Assembly: GCA_942493245.1 (NCBI GenBank)
Contig: OW818685.1
Coordinates: 3,472,001-3,536,000 of the forward strand
From: DAOPYU01 sp942493245
Lineage (GTDB): Bacteria; Sumerlaeota; Sumerlaeia; UBA8349
Reading direction: 5' to 3'
Length of the DNA stretch: 64,000 bases
Shown: positions 1 through 9,049 of the stretch, piece after piece
Layout: the number at the start of each line of letters is the position of its first letter
Position numbering within the stretch: the stretch's first letter is position 1
Program-made: the position numbers and the translations under genes
The notes under the pieces: model-generated
The model's database searches: none
What the model saw: only the letters and a program-made list of their open reading frames with translations
Told to the model about the DNA's origin: nothing

Positions 1-1
1 T

Positions 2-391
2 CCGGTGGATATTGATCTCCATGCCGCCACAGCGCTCGAGATGGCAGTAAACGGTGAGCAAACGCCCCGCCCTCTGACACACGATCTCATCCTGAACGTC
101 ATTCAGGGTCTCAGCGCTTCGCTCAAACGCGTGATCGTGGACGAACTGCGGCTCGACGAATTCGGGCGCGGAACCTTCCACGGCAAACTCGATCTCGAAA
201 AGAGCGATCTTTCCACCGTCTGGATAGACAGCCGCCCCAGCGACTCGCTGGTTCTGGCAACCAAACTGGGCGTCCCGATTTTCGTCAACGAGGAAGTACT
301 GAATCAAGTGTCCGTCTATCGTATGCCCGAGGATGAAACATCCGCGGGCGAGGACTCCGATCCGCCCTCCGAATCGGAAGATCCCGAATAA
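2..391 (+). CDS. Bifunctional nuclease (BFN/DUF151) domain protein, 5' end cut by the window
   Basis: The gene is open at the left edge, so the true start lies outside. The visible 130 residues hold the core of the bifunctional nuclease family (DUF151, PF02577): a short helix with EMAVNG, then RPLTHDLILNVIQ, then a strand pair ending in DSRPSDSLVLATKLGVPIFV. RPLTHDL and RPSD(S/A)L are the hallmark motifs of this family. Plant and Thermotoga relatives have been linked to RNase/DNase activity, but in most bacteria the role is unproven. The tail after residue 110 is acidic and Ser/Pro-rich, probably disordered. The next gene starts 44 bases downstream on the same strand and may be co-transcribed. 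The family call is firm; the cellular function is not. Confidence 0.85.
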   Translation, partial: PVDIDLHAATALEMAVNGEQTPRPLTHDLILNVIQGLSASLKRVIVDELRLDEFGRGTFHGKLDLEKSDLSTVWIDSRPSDSLVLATKLGVPIFVNEEVLNQVSVYRMPEDETSAGEDSDPPSESEDPE

Positions 392-435
392 ATGCCCGAA
401 GTCGAAACAGCGTCATTGAGGGAGAGGTGTGATCC

Positions 436-2469
436 TTGCGGAAATCGAGGTTGGGTTCTCAGGATGCGGGGCAAAAACCGCAGAATCGTTTCATCGCGAA
501 ACTTATTTGTGGACTCTTCGTCTGTCGGGGAAAAAGCCTCCGAACGCTGGCGGGAGGGCTTTTTTTCTGCTTGATCTGCCTGACGGGCCGAGGGGCCGAA
601 TCCCCCACCCCTGCGGGAGAACAAGCGATTCTCGACGCGGCCCGCCCCATGCGGGCCGTCTGGGTGGAAGCCGCGGGGGCAGAATTGCGTTCCGCTGAAA
701 GCTGCAAGGCGCTTGTGGAACGCCTGCGCAAAGCCAACGTGACGCATATCTTCGTGGAATGCTGCAAGTTCGGACGAGCGCTCTACCCCTCGAAAATCCT
801 ACCGACCCTGAATCCAGAAAACACCACGTTCGACCCGTTAAGCGCCCTGCTGCAGGAAGCCACACGCAAAGACCAGCCACCCCTGCGCGTGGTCGCCGTG
901 GTGGATCTGCTCACCCTCCACAACACCAAAACGCTCCCCGCCCAGGATGCAAACCACCCCCTGACACAACACTCCGACTGGGTCACCCGCAGCCGTTCCG
1001 GTGAAACACAGGACGCCACGGGCGCGGTGTATTACGATCCGGGCGTTCCCCAACTGACCGAGTATCTGGAATCCATTGTGCGGGAAATCGCGAGTCAGTA
1101 CCCGGTGAACGGGGTCCACTTTGCCGGGTGGCGTTACCCGGAAGCGAACAAAAACTGGGGTTACAACCCGCTGGCCCTGAGCGACTACCGCAGGCAGATG
1201 CAGTTGAACGATGGGAGCGTGCCCGAGCCGTCCGAACCCCAGTGGATCAGCTGGCGCCAGGAGCGTTTGACCTACCTGCTGGCGCGGCTCTCAAAAGCGG
1301 TTCTGGACACGCGCCCCAACGCTCGCGTGTCGGTTTCCGTCGTCGCCTCGGGCGATCCGCCGGGAGAAAAAACCCCGGGCGAACCGGATTTCATGGGGGC
1401 TTTGCAGCAGTGGCCCGTCTGGTGCCACCAGGGAGTGGTGCATGCCATTCTGCTGGAAGACTATTACGACCATAAGAGCAACGTCGAGCGTTTCATCCGC
1501 TGGATTGATTTTGCGCAGGGCCGCACCGGCGCGGCCCAACTGATTGTGGGCGTTTCCGGACGCCTGAACCCGGAGTCGGATGTCGTGATGCAATTGCGTC
1601 TGGCGCTCGGGTTGAAAGCCGTCCACACGCTCCTTTACTCCTACCAGCAACCCGTTCAGGCGCAGGCGGAAGGCTCGGACATCTTTGCCTTTCTGGGCCG
1701 GACGGTCTTCTCTTCTTCGTACGATCCTCCGCCCTACGTCCAGGAAACCATCGAAACCGTCCTTTACCCCAACGGGCAGGTTCTACCGCCTCCCCCGTCG
1801 AAAACCGACATGCAGCCGGTGAGCGTGGCGAGCTCCGTCAATCCAACGGATGTCATCCAGGCGCTTTCCGGATTTCCAGAACCCCTCGAAGCGCCGTCGG
1901 ATCGCATGGAGGAAGACCCCGACGCAACAGACACACTGCCGGATCTTCCCTCCTTTTCGTCTGAAGCCCCATCCGAACGGATGGATGCGGACGATCTCGA
2001 TGTCAACATCCCCCGGTTAAGAGGTTCGACGCGCCCTGGGACGCCGCGTCCCTCCGCCCGAAAAGGCTCCACGACTCCGCCCGCTTCGCGCAGCGCGTCC
2101 GACGCGTATCTGAAAAGCCGGACCCACGTGGACGCAGCGTGGGCCTTATTGGGAAAACCCCCCACTTCTTCCCGTCCGCCGTTGCGAAGTGGCAGCCGCG
2201 GGGGAAGCGGTGAAACCGTCTCTTCTGAGAAATCCCTGGTGCGCACCCCCACTCCCAAACCGGCGCCGACTCCCCGTGAGACCCGCGTGATCCTGGACAA
2301 AAGCAAACTGGTGGAAATCGTGACCAAACAAGGGGCGCGGTTTCAGGCCGAACTGATCGTTCAGAACTCCCAGTTCACCGTTGTGCGGCCCTTGATCCGT
2401 TCCGGCAGCGCCCGCATCAAGATTCCCAACGCCGAAGTTGTCTCGATCCGCCGGATCAACGCGGAATAA
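436..2469 (+). CDS. Exported GHL10-type (DUF187) glycosidase-like protein
   Basis: This 677-residue protein starts at a TTG codon, chosen because a GGAGAGG ribosome-binding site lies 8 bases upstream and no ATG precedes the conserved domain. A hydrophobic stretch at residues 36-51 is a likely signal peptide or anchor. Residues 70-430 match the glycosyl-hydrolase-like 10 family (PF02638): RPMRAVWVEAAG opens the barrel, and the segment ending GRALYPSK is the usual second strand. Residues 440-600 are a Ser/Pro/Asp-rich linker. Residues 615-677 form a small C-terminal domain of alternating hydrophobic residues, perhaps a beta module. GHL10 proteins are thought to act on extracellular or cell-wall glycans, but the catalytic residues are not well established. 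A stable hairpin follows the stop. Confidence 0.75.
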   Translation: MRKSRLGSQDAGQKPQNRFIAKLICGLFVCRGKSLRTLAGGLFFCLICLTGRGAESPTPAGEQAILDAARPMRAVWVEAAGAELRSAESCKALVERLRKANVTHIFVECCKFGRALYPSKILPTLNPENTTFDPLSALLQEATRKDQPPLRVVAVVDLLTLHNTKTLPAQDANHPLTQHSDWVTRSRSGETQDATGAVYYDPGVPQLTEYLESIVREIASQYPVNGVHFAGWRYPEANKNWGYNPLALSDYRRQMQLNDGSVPEPSEPQWISWRQERLTYLLARLSKAVLDTRPNARVSVSVVASGDPPGEKTPGEPDFMGALQQWPVWCHQGVVHAILLEDYYDHKSNVERFIRWIDFAQGRTGAAQLIVGVSGRLNPESDVVMQLRLALGLKAVHTLLYSYQQPVQAQAEGSDIFAFLGRTVFSSSYDPPPYVQETIETVLYPNGQVLPPPPSKTDMQPVSVASSVNPTDVIQALSGFPEPLEAPSDRMEEDPDATDTLPDLPSFSSEAPSERMDADDLDVNIPRLRGSTRPGTPRPSARKGSTTPPASRSASDAYLKSRTHVDAAWALLGKPPTSSRPPLRSGSRGGSGETVSSEKSLVRTPTPKPAPTPRETRVILDKSKLVEIVTKQGARFQAELIVQNSQFTVVRPLIRSGSARIKIPNAEVVSIRRINAE

Positions 2470-2543
2470 CCCCCTCGCGGTGTCATATCTCGGAGAGAAA
2501 AAATAGTCTCTGGCAGAACCTCTTGCCGGACGTACCAAAGACG

Positions 2544-2578
2544 CTGGCGGTGGCGCGATTCCTCCGCGCCACCGCCAG
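2544..2578. terminator. Perfect 14-bp hairpin between convergent genes
   Basis: Arms at 2544-2557 and 2565-2578 are exact reverse complements, with a 7-base loop. It sits between the end of the GHL10 gene and the end of the opposing oxidoreductase gene. There is no T-run on either side, so it may be a barrier or RNA-stabilising hairpin rather than a classic intrinsic terminator. Confidence 0.5.
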
Positions 2579-2607
2579 TCAGGTGTTGGAAATATCTTCC
2601 AGAGACG

Positions 2608-3909
2608 TCACGTCAGTTTGGTGATGCCGGGCATGGCGACCGGCTCGACGGGCAACGGACCCAGTTCGTACTTCGCCGGCGCGAGGTTGAGTTTCGAGGC
2701 CTTCATGGCCCAGTCCCACTTGACCATGCTTCCCGTGTAGGCGCTCATGCGACCCAGAACGGCCACCATCGTGCTTTCGGCAACCTGCTCGCCTTCGTTC
2801 ATCGGCTGGTTTTTGCGGATGCTCTCGATGAGATCCGTGTGCTCCTGCACGTAGGGATTCACGTTCTTACCCTCGTACTTGTAGGGATTGGCGCCTTCGA
2901 TGTAGCCGGAACTCCCGTCCAGATAGAGTACGCCCTTGGTTCCGACCACTCGTTCGGAAACGCGCGAGGCGGGACAATTTTTCATCTGGCGGCAGAAACT
3001 GGTGACCCGCACGTTGTTGGGATACTCGTACTGAATGCTGAAATGGTCGAAGATGTGGCCGCAGTTTTCGGCAACCCGCTGATGGCGTCCGCCCATGCCG
3101 AGGCACTGGACCGGATGCGCGCCGGTGGCCCAGTTCATGATGTCGAGGTTGTGGACATGCTGCTCGACGATGTGGTCGCCCGACAGCCAGGTGTAGTAGT
3201 TCCAGTTGCGGCACTGGTACTCCATGTCGGACCACTCGGGTTTCTTGTCGAGCGGGGTGTAGTAGTCATAGTCGCCCACCCAGTAGGCTTCGGCGCCCAG
3301 AACGGTCCCGATGGCGCCATCCTGCACCCGCTTCATGAACTCGATGTAGTGGTTCTGGTGGCGGCGCTGGGTTCCCGCTACGATGGAGAGATTCTTCTCC
3401 TTGGCCATACGGGCGCTCTCGATCACCGACTTGACGCCCGCCGGGTCCACGGCCACGGGTTTTTCCATGAAGACATGCTTGCCGGCCTCGACCGCCGCCT
3501 TCAGGTGCAGGGCGCGGAATCCGGGAGGCGCGGTCAAAATGACGATATCCACCCCACTGGCGATGACCTTCTGATACGCGTCGAACCCGACGAACGAGGT
3601 CTCGGGTGTGATCTTGTACTTTTCTTTCGCCTTGTCCTTCCACTCGTTCAGGGCGCCATCGAGTTGATCTTTGAACAGATCGCCCGCAGCCACCACTTCC
3701 AGACCCGGCGCCGCGCCCAGGCAATCCATCAGGGCGCCCCGACCGCGCTTGCCGGTTCCGATGATCCCCACCTTCAGGGTGTCCGACCCGGCGGCAAACA
3801 CGCTGGCCACCCCCGGCAGGATGCTCGCCATTGAGGCAACCGCCGAGACCTTGACAAAGTTGCGGCGTGTGAGCGAGAGAATACGTTTCGACGAACGGTT
3901 GTGAATCAT
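2608..3909 (-). CDS. Gfo/Idh/MocA-family NAD(P)-dependent oxidoreductase, Tat-exported
   Basis: The 433-residue protein opens with a twin-arginine signal (TRRNFVKVSA, residues 14-23) followed by a hydrophobic run to about residue 40, so it is predicted to be folded with its cofactor and exported. The Rossmann motif GIIGTGKRG lies at 48-56 and the family's EKP motif at 149-151. A QHVHNLD motif at 250-256 supplies the likely catalytic histidine. Gfo/Idh/MocA enzymes oxidise or reduce sugars, inositols and related polyols; the exact substrate cannot be read from sequence. A GAAAGGAAAG ribosome-binding site about 9 bases before the ATG supports the start. The gene stands alone, with 335 bases upstream. 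Exported members are common in polysaccharide-degrading planctomycete-like bacteria. Confidence 0.9.
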   Translation of the reverse strand: MIHNRSSKRILSLTRRNFVKVSAVASMASILPGVASVFAAGSDTLKVGIIGTGKRGRGALMDCLGAAPGLEVVAAGDLFKDQLDGALNEWKDKAKEKYKITPETSFVGFDAYQKVIASGVDIVILTAPPGFRALHLKAAVEAGKHVFMEKPVAVDPAGVKSVIESARMAKEKNLSIVAGTQRRHQNHYIEFMKRVQDGAIGTVLGAEAYWVGDYDYYTPLDKKPEWSDMEYQCRNWNYYTWLSGDHIVEQHVHNLDIMNWATGAHPVQCLGMGGRHQRVAENCGHIFDHFSIQYEYPNNVRVTSFCRQMKNCPASRVSERVVGTKGVLYLDGSSGYIEGANPYKYEGKNVNPYVQEHTDLIESIRKNQPMNEGEQVAESTMVAVLGRMSAYTGSMVKWDWAMKASKLNLAPAKYELGPLPVEPVAMPGITKLT

Positions 3910-4244
3910 GGGTTCTACTTTCCTTTCGTAGTGAACGATAACTAAACGGCTCTACGCCCACTCATTCGGGCGGTCTGCCGGGAACAACCTTCTGGAAGAA
4001 CCTGACACTTGAACCCCGCTCCTGCGCCCTCAACCGGACGGTCCCGGAGTTCTCACGTGATAAGTCTTCGATCCTCAAAATCCGCTTCACTTGAAAACAC
4101 ACACTTCTTTAACCAGACAACGCCTCTTAAAGTGCGGCAACCCTTGCACGCAAGTCAAGCAAAAACACCACGGGTTCACGCTCTTCTTTCTGTCTTTCAC
4201 CCATTTTTCCGCGTTTTCCCGAAACCACCCACTCTCGGAAAATC
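3910..4244. other. Intergenic stretch, 335 bases
   Basis: This contains the ribosome-binding site and presumably the promoter of the oxidoreductase gene (both on the minus strand). No coding region, convincing promoter or hairpin was recognised. Confidence 0.5.
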
Positions 4245-6251
4245 TCACCGGGATTTCAGAAAACCGGCATCCCTCAAAACCTCGAGCGCGTCGGGAAGCC
4301 CATCCGGCGCACGCGAAACACCCAGTTCATAGACCGGCGCGTGGTCGGCCAGCAGACAACTTTCACGGAAAGCCCGCGCCAATCCACCCAGCGCCTCGCG
4401 CAATGGCTCATAGAGTTGGCCATACCAGCGCGGGGACAGTTCCGCAAGCGCGGCAGTGGGTTTCAACAGCCTGAGAGTCGCCGGACCTTCCTGAGGTTTT
4501 ACGACGAAGACCGCCGTGAGCGGAATGCCGACAGGCGCATCCGGTGAAACAGGGGTCTGGAAAAGAGCCTTGTTCCACCTCGAGGCCTCGAGCGGAACCC
4601 GCTCGCCCGCACACATGCTGAAACTGCCCGGATCGAATTGCGTCTTGATGACCGGAAAACCCCGCGAGGCGAGAAACGGCGCGCGCTTCGAGTCGAAAAC
4701 CAGGATGTCGTCATCCAGTACGGTCGCTCCCCGGGAGTGCAGCGCGCACGCCAGCGCCGTTTTGCCGGCTCGCGGAGGTCCCAGAAACGCAAACGCGTCC
4801 TCGTTTCCCATGGCCACACACACCGCGTGGAAAATTGAAAGTCCGCGTTGATACAGCAGGACGGGTAACACCATCTCCGATAACATGATGGAGAAATCCA
4901 TGTTTCCTTCCGGGAGCGGGGTGTCGTACAAAATCTCGCGCCCCGCCCGCACGACGAACAACCCCCGCCCCGGAAACGCCAGATGCGTCTCATCCTCCGA
5001 GACAACCCGGACAAACGTTTTCGTCTCGTGGGGAAATGCGTATTTCAAATCTGCTCGCCGGATTTCCACATCCACACCCGATATTGCGCACGTGGGTACC
5101 CCCGGAAAACACCACTCGCTGTGAATCTGCAATCCATAGCAGAAGTAGGAATACCCGGCCTCCGTTTCCCTGTCCCCAACAGCCCCTTCCGCCCCGCAAC
5201 CATCCGGAGTTGCCGTGTCCCCAATGGCAAGGATTTCGGCCTCCTGTTTTTGTATCAACTCCCGGACGCGATCCCGAAAGACAGCCAGCCCCCCCATGTC
5301 CTCCGGCAATCCCTGAAAAAACGCCTCGACAGCCGATGCCCGGCCAGAGAAAAGCTGCGAAGTCACAAAGGACACAAACGCCGTGAGGAGACGAGGGAAC
5401 TCCACCGGTTCCAGAAATGCCGGCGCATGCGCCACGGCTTCGCGCAGAAAACGCTGGCCCAGGTTGGCCGCCTCGCCGGCATAGGCGCGGAACGCGCCAT
5501 TCAGGGTACACTGCGCATAGGCCAACCCGCGCGCCCGCACGGCTTCTTCGGGCACATCGGACCGCCCGTAGTAGGCGTCCAGCACGCGTTTGCAGTTCAT
5601 CATGTACCCGATGTGCAGGGCCGCCGAGCGCTCTTCATACATCCGGTACACGATGAGAACGTCGCGCACCCACGCCATGCGCCGGTTCGCGTGCGCCAGC
5701 CGAATCCAGAAATCGAAATCTTCGGCCAGACGCAATTCCGGATCGAACCACGGCTCGATGCCCTCCAGGGCGGAGCGGCGCAGCATGACCCCCGACGGCA
5801 GGAAGGAACACCCCATCAGGCAGTTGGTCAACGTCAGTTCGCGCCCGTTCTCCCACGGTCGTATCGTGGCAAACACCTCGCCGGACTCTCCGGCGAGGTG
5901 TCCCCCGCAACCCACCATATCCACATCCGGATGGCTTTCGAGAAACGCCACCTGCTTCGCCAATCGCAGAGGCAACGCCAGGTCGTCGTCATCGAGCAGG
6001 GCGAGATACTTCCCTCTCGCTTCCCTCATGCCGGTATTGCGCGCCTGGCTCCGCTCGCCATGCTCCAGATGCAACACCCGCACCCGCCGGTCCCGCAAAC
6101 CGTCCAGGAGCGCCCGCGTCTCGTCCCCAGACCCATCGTTCGCCACGATCAGTTCGAAGTCCTCGAATGTCTGCAGGAGGATACTGCGGACCGCCTCGGC
6201 CAGAAGGCTCGAACGATTGAACGTGGGAATCACGACGCTGACAAGAGGCAT
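4245..6251 (-). CDS. Family 2 glycosyltransferase fused to an HPr-kinase-like P-loop domain
   Basis: The 668-residue protein has two recognisable parts. Residues 1-230 are a GT-A family 2 glycosyltransferase: VSVVIPTFNR at the start, NDGS at 38-41, and the nucleotide-sugar and metal-binding run DDDD at 87-90. Residues 230-360 are a helical linker. Residues 367-668 resemble HPr kinase/phosphorylase-like proteins: a beta-rich lead-in (YGLQIHSEWCFPGVP, about 372-386), FHAV near 474, Walker A GPPRAGKT at 491-498, and an acidic DDD at 513-515 where HprK has Walker B. Known stand-alone HprK-like proteins of this type sit in peptide or polysaccharide clusters. GGAGA upstream of the ATG supports the start. 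The Wzt/Wzm genes lie just upstream on the same strand, so a role in making or controlling an exported glycan is likely. The kinase substrate is unknown. Confidence 0.8.
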   Translation of the reverse strand: MPLVSVVIPTFNRSSLLAEAVRSILLQTFEDFELIVANDGSGDETRALLDGLRDRRVRVLHLEHGERSQARNTGMREARGKYLALLDDDDLALPLRLAKQVAFLESHPDVDMVGCGGHLAGESGEVFATIRPWENGRELTLTNCLMGCSFLPSGVMLRRSALEGIEPWFDPELRLAEDFDFWIRLAHANRRMAWVRDVLIVYRMYEERSAALHIGYMMNCKRVLDAYYGRSDVPEEAVRARGLAYAQCTLNGAFRAYAGEAANLGQRFLREAVAHAPAFLEPVEFPRLLTAFVSFVTSQLFSGRASAVEAFFQGLPEDMGGLAVFRDRVRELIQKQEAEILAIGDTATPDGCGAEGAVGDRETEAGYSYFCYGLQIHSEWCFPGVPTCAISGVDVEIRRADLKYAFPHETKTFVRVVSEDETHLAFPGRGLFVVRAGREILYDTPLPEGNMDFSIMLSEMVLPVLLYQRGLSIFHAVCVAMGNEDAFAFLGPPRAGKTALACALHSRGATVLDDDILVFDSKRAPFLASRGFPVIKTQFDPGSFSMCAGERVPLEASRWNKALFQTPVSPDAPVGIPLTAVFVVKPQEGPATLRLLKPTAALAELSPRWYGQLYEPLREALGGLARAFRESCLLADHAPVYELGVSRAPDGLPDALEVLRDAGFLKSR

Positions 6252-6374
6252 GGCTTTTTCTCCGGAAAGTCCTGTCTGAGAAGTCGCTGACGCGGTAAGA
6301 CCTCAGTTTGTATCAGACGGATACGTCCTATTCGACAGAGGGCAAAAGGCTAACGGAAAATCTTTTTCATCCCC

Positions 6375-7676
6375 TCAGGAAACATCCGATTCCAGCGACC
6401 AGGCCGAATCCATGTGGATGTGGCCGGGAGAGAAGCGCGACTTTTCCGAAGCCGAGACGGGGACCACGGTGAACCGGATGCCTTCGATACGGTCCACCAC
6501 CTTCCCCTGGTAATCGAACGGAACCACATCGAGCATGTAACTTCCCGCCAGAAAGGGGTTCCGGGTCTCGATCCGGATGCAGTAATCCCGCCCCGGCACT
6601 CCATCGAAGTAGGAAGTCTCCGTGTGTGTACTGAGCATCGTGGACAACCGCACTCCGTCGGAATTGCGCAAAATGACCACCAGACCAAACCGCCGGTCGG
6701 CGTTGGAAACCCGGTAGGAAAGGCGCAACGAGAACGGCTCGTCCACCAGGAGCGTATCAGTCCGCACGCCCTGCCGGTTGAGAATTTCGATGCGGAACAC
6801 CTCGAACTCGGCCGGGTAAGTCTGGTGCATCGCAGGGGCGATCTCGACGTTGGGCGCCTGGTTGGGCAGCGTGGTCAAGTATTCATCCACCACGTCCGCC
6901 GCCTCGCCCGCCCGCACCAGCTGTCCCCCTTTCAGGAGCAACGCCTTGCTGCACAACCGGCGGATGGCCTGCATGTTGTGCGAGATGAACAGGACTGTCC
7001 GGCCATGCCCCACCACGTCCTGGATTTTCCCGAGGCACTTGGCCTGAAACTGGGCATCCCCCACAGCCAGAACCTCGTCCACCATCAAAATTTCGGACTC
7101 CAGGTGCGCCGCCACGGCAAAGGCCAGCCGCACATACATCCCGCTCGAGAACCGCTTGACCGGGGTGTCCAGAAAACGCTCGACCTCTGAGAACGCGACA
7201 ATCTCGTCGAATTTCCGGGCGATCTCCGACTTGCGCATCCCCAGAATCGCCCCATTGAGGTAGATGTTCTCACGTCCGGTCAACTCGGGGTGGAATCCCG
7301 TCCCCACTTCGAGCAAAGACCGGACCCGTCCCCGGATCACGGCGCGCCCCTCGGTGGGCCAGGTCACCCGCGACAGAACCTTCATCAGCGTGGATTTCCC
7401 CGCGCCGTTCTGCCCGATGATCCCGAGCACTTCCCCCTTGCGGACCTCGAAACTTACGTCCCGCAATGCCCACAGAATCTCATCGTCACCCGTCTTTTTC
7501 TCCGAAGCCACGCCCGGCTCTCCAACGGCCGGTGGCCGCACCCACTCCTTGAGACGGCGGCCCGCCTGACGCGGAAGATCCATCACCATTTCGCGAAACG
7601 AACGCGTCAAATCCACATGGTGGCCCAGGTGGTATTGCTTGCTCAGGTGTTCGGCGGTGATGGCCAGGTCGCTCAT
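6375..7676 (-). CDS. wzt: ABC transporter ATP-binding subunit with C-terminal glycan-binding domain (Wzt-like)
   Basis: This 433-residue ATPase belongs to the polysaccharide and O-antigen exporter class (Wzt/TagH/RfbE). Walker A GQNGAGKST is at 88-96, the signature FSSGM at 176-180 and Walker B ILMVDE at 196-201, followed by the D-loop region and the switch histidine in LFISHNM. Residues 275-433 form a beta-rich extension like the Wzt C-terminal domain, which in E. coli O8/O9a recognises the capped end of the glycan before export. The extended N-terminus (about 65 residues before the ATPase core) is typical of this subfamily. It is 18 bases downstream of the permease gene, so the two form an operon. 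The cargo is probably a lipid-linked O-antigen-like polysaccharide made in the cytoplasm. Confidence 0.92.
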   Translation of the reverse strand: MSDLAITAEHLSKQYHLGHHVDLTRSFREMVMDLPRQAGRRLKEWVRPPAVGEPGVASEKKTGDDEILWALRDVSFEVRKGEVLGIIGQNGAGKSTLMKVLSRVTWPTEGRAVIRGRVRSLLEVGTGFHPELTGRENIYLNGAILGMRKSEIARKFDEIVAFSEVERFLDTPVKRFSSGMYVRLAFAVAAHLESEILMVDEVLAVGDAQFQAKCLGKIQDVVGHGRTVLFISHNMQAIRRLCSKALLLKGGQLVRAGEAADVVDEYLTTLPNQAPNVEIAPAMHQTYPAEFEVFRIEILNRQGVRTDTLLVDEPFSLRLSYRVSNADRRFGLVVILRNSDGVRLSTMLSTHTETSYFDGVPGRDYCIRIETRNPFLAGSYMLDVVPFDYQGKVVDRIEGIRFTVVPVSASEKSRFSPGHIHMDSAWSLESDVS

Positions 7677-7694
7677 GTGTCAGGGGTTTTCCGG

Positions 7695-8567
7695 TCAGAT
7701 AATATCGGCAAACGTGCGTTCCATTTTCTTGAAATAAAAAAGGCCGGTCACCAGAATCGCCACCGCAACGGGAGTTCCGACGGCCAGAAGAAACCAGGGC
7801 GGGTCGGCCGTGTGTCCCGCCGCGCGAATCGTCTCCGAGAACAGACACCAGCGGAATCCCTCCACCACCCCCGCCATCGGGTTGAGCGCGTACACGTAGC
7901 GAAGCCAGCCATACTCGCGCAACGCGCTGAACGGGAAAATCACCGTGCAGTACATCCAGATCTGCATGATGAAGGGAAGCAGATACCGGATGTCCCGGTA
8001 GCGCACCTGCAGGGCGGAAAAGAGGAACCCCGTTCCCAGCGCCACGATAAAAGCGACGGCCATCAGGACCGGCAGAAACAACGCCATGACCCCCACGGGC
8101 GTTCCAAAATACCCGAGCAGCGGCCCCAGCAGGACGAACGCGATCGCGAAGTCGAGCAGGCTCGCCAGGCAGGGCACCGTCGGAATAATCACGCGCGGGA
8201 AATACACTTTGGTCAAAAAAGAGGTATTCGAGAGCAGACTGCCGCTGGACATGGAGAGCGAGTTGGCAAAATACGTCCACGGCAACAGGTTGACGTAATA
8301 AAAAACAGGACCGGGCAGTCCCGACGTGGAGAGGTTGGCCACCTTCTTGAACACAAAGGAAAACACCACCATCTGCAGGAAAGGAACCAGCACCGCCCAC
8401 GCCACCCCCAGCAGCGTCTGGCGGTACTTCACCTTCAGGTCGCGCCACGTCAGGAAGAAAAGCAACTCGCCGTACTGCCACAGTTCTTTCCAGTCCACGC
8501 TCAACAGCCCACGCGGCGGCTCGACAATCAGGACCGGTTCTTCGATTTCCCGCGGCAACGATGGCAC
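7695..8567 (-). CDS. wzm: ABC-2 type polysaccharide export permease (Wzm-like)
   Basis: The 290-residue protein has the ABC-2 permease layout: a cytoplasmic N-terminus containing FLTWRDLKVKYRQTLLG, which is highly typical of Wzm/TagG/RfbA permeases, followed by about six hydrophobic segments. It starts at GTG with a GAGAG element 7 bases upstream; there is no nearer ATG before the conserved LTWRDLKVKY block. It pairs with the ATPase gene immediately downstream to move a lipid-linked glycan across the inner membrane. The region upstream (8568-9049) has no gene but contains dispersed repeats and then an insertion sequence, so the promoter of this operon lies in repeat-rich DNA. Confidence 0.92.
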   Translation of the reverse strand: MPSLPREIEEPVLIVEPPRGLLSVDWKELWQYGELLFFLTWRDLKVKYRQTLLGVAWAVLVPFLQMVVFSFVFKKVANLSTSGLPGPVFYYVNLLPWTYFANSLSMSSGSLLSNTSFLTKVYFPRVIIPTVPCLASLLDFAIAFVLLGPLLGYFGTPVGVMALFLPVLMAVAFIVALGTGFLFSALQVRYRDIRYLLPFIMQIWMYCTVIFPFSALREYGWLRYVYALNPMAGVVEGFRWCLFSETIRAAGHTADPPWFLLAVGTPVAVAILVTGLFYFKKMERTFADII

Positions 8568-8774
8568 TCGGACGCTCTCACCCTCTGCAATTTTTGTTGG
8601 CTGGAATCGGTTTCACGGTGCCACCGGTATCCTTGACAGCGCGGTTGTTCCTTTTCTCTTCCACCGACTCGATTAGACTCCTCATCCCCGGCAACACCGT
8701 TCTGAGAGTACCTTTCCCCCCTGTCCCTGTCCAGACAATTCCATGTCGGGCAAAACCGAGAAAAGACGGTGTTA

Positions 8775-8961
8775 CCTGGTGGCGCAGCGAAGCCGCAACC
8801 CATAAAACCGCGAAAGGCGCGAAAAACGCGAAATTCGGCTTTCCCGTTTTTCCGTACTACATCTCGCAGAACCAACGCAAACCACGATGATCTCATGAAC
8901 AGAAAGAATGGAATGTGTAAACCCCTTAACGCAAAGACGCCAAGACGCAAGGACGCAGAGG
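8775..8961. repeat. Dispersed repeat elements, left of the insertion sequence
   Basis: Two recognisable blocks occur. 8775-8832 begins CCTGGTGGCGCAGCGAAG and continues with A-rich GCGAAAGGCGCG units. 8927-8961 is a run of ACGCAAAGACGC-like units. Both reappear inverted at 10711-10773, right of the IS. Such imperfect units are familiar extragenic repeats in environmental bacterial genomes. The rest of 8568-9049 holds no supported gene. Confidence 0.65.
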
Positions 8962-9049
8962 GTTCCGGATGGCGAGGACGGCGCGATTCAAAACTCGAAC
9001 CGAAAATAGGGATGGAATGTGCGGACGACAAAAACTGAAAATCCATGAA

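Noticed and set aside
8568..9049. Several short frames upstream of the insertion sequence
   Set aside because: They translate dispersed repeats (for example ACGCAAAG units), lack ribosome-binding sites and show no domain.
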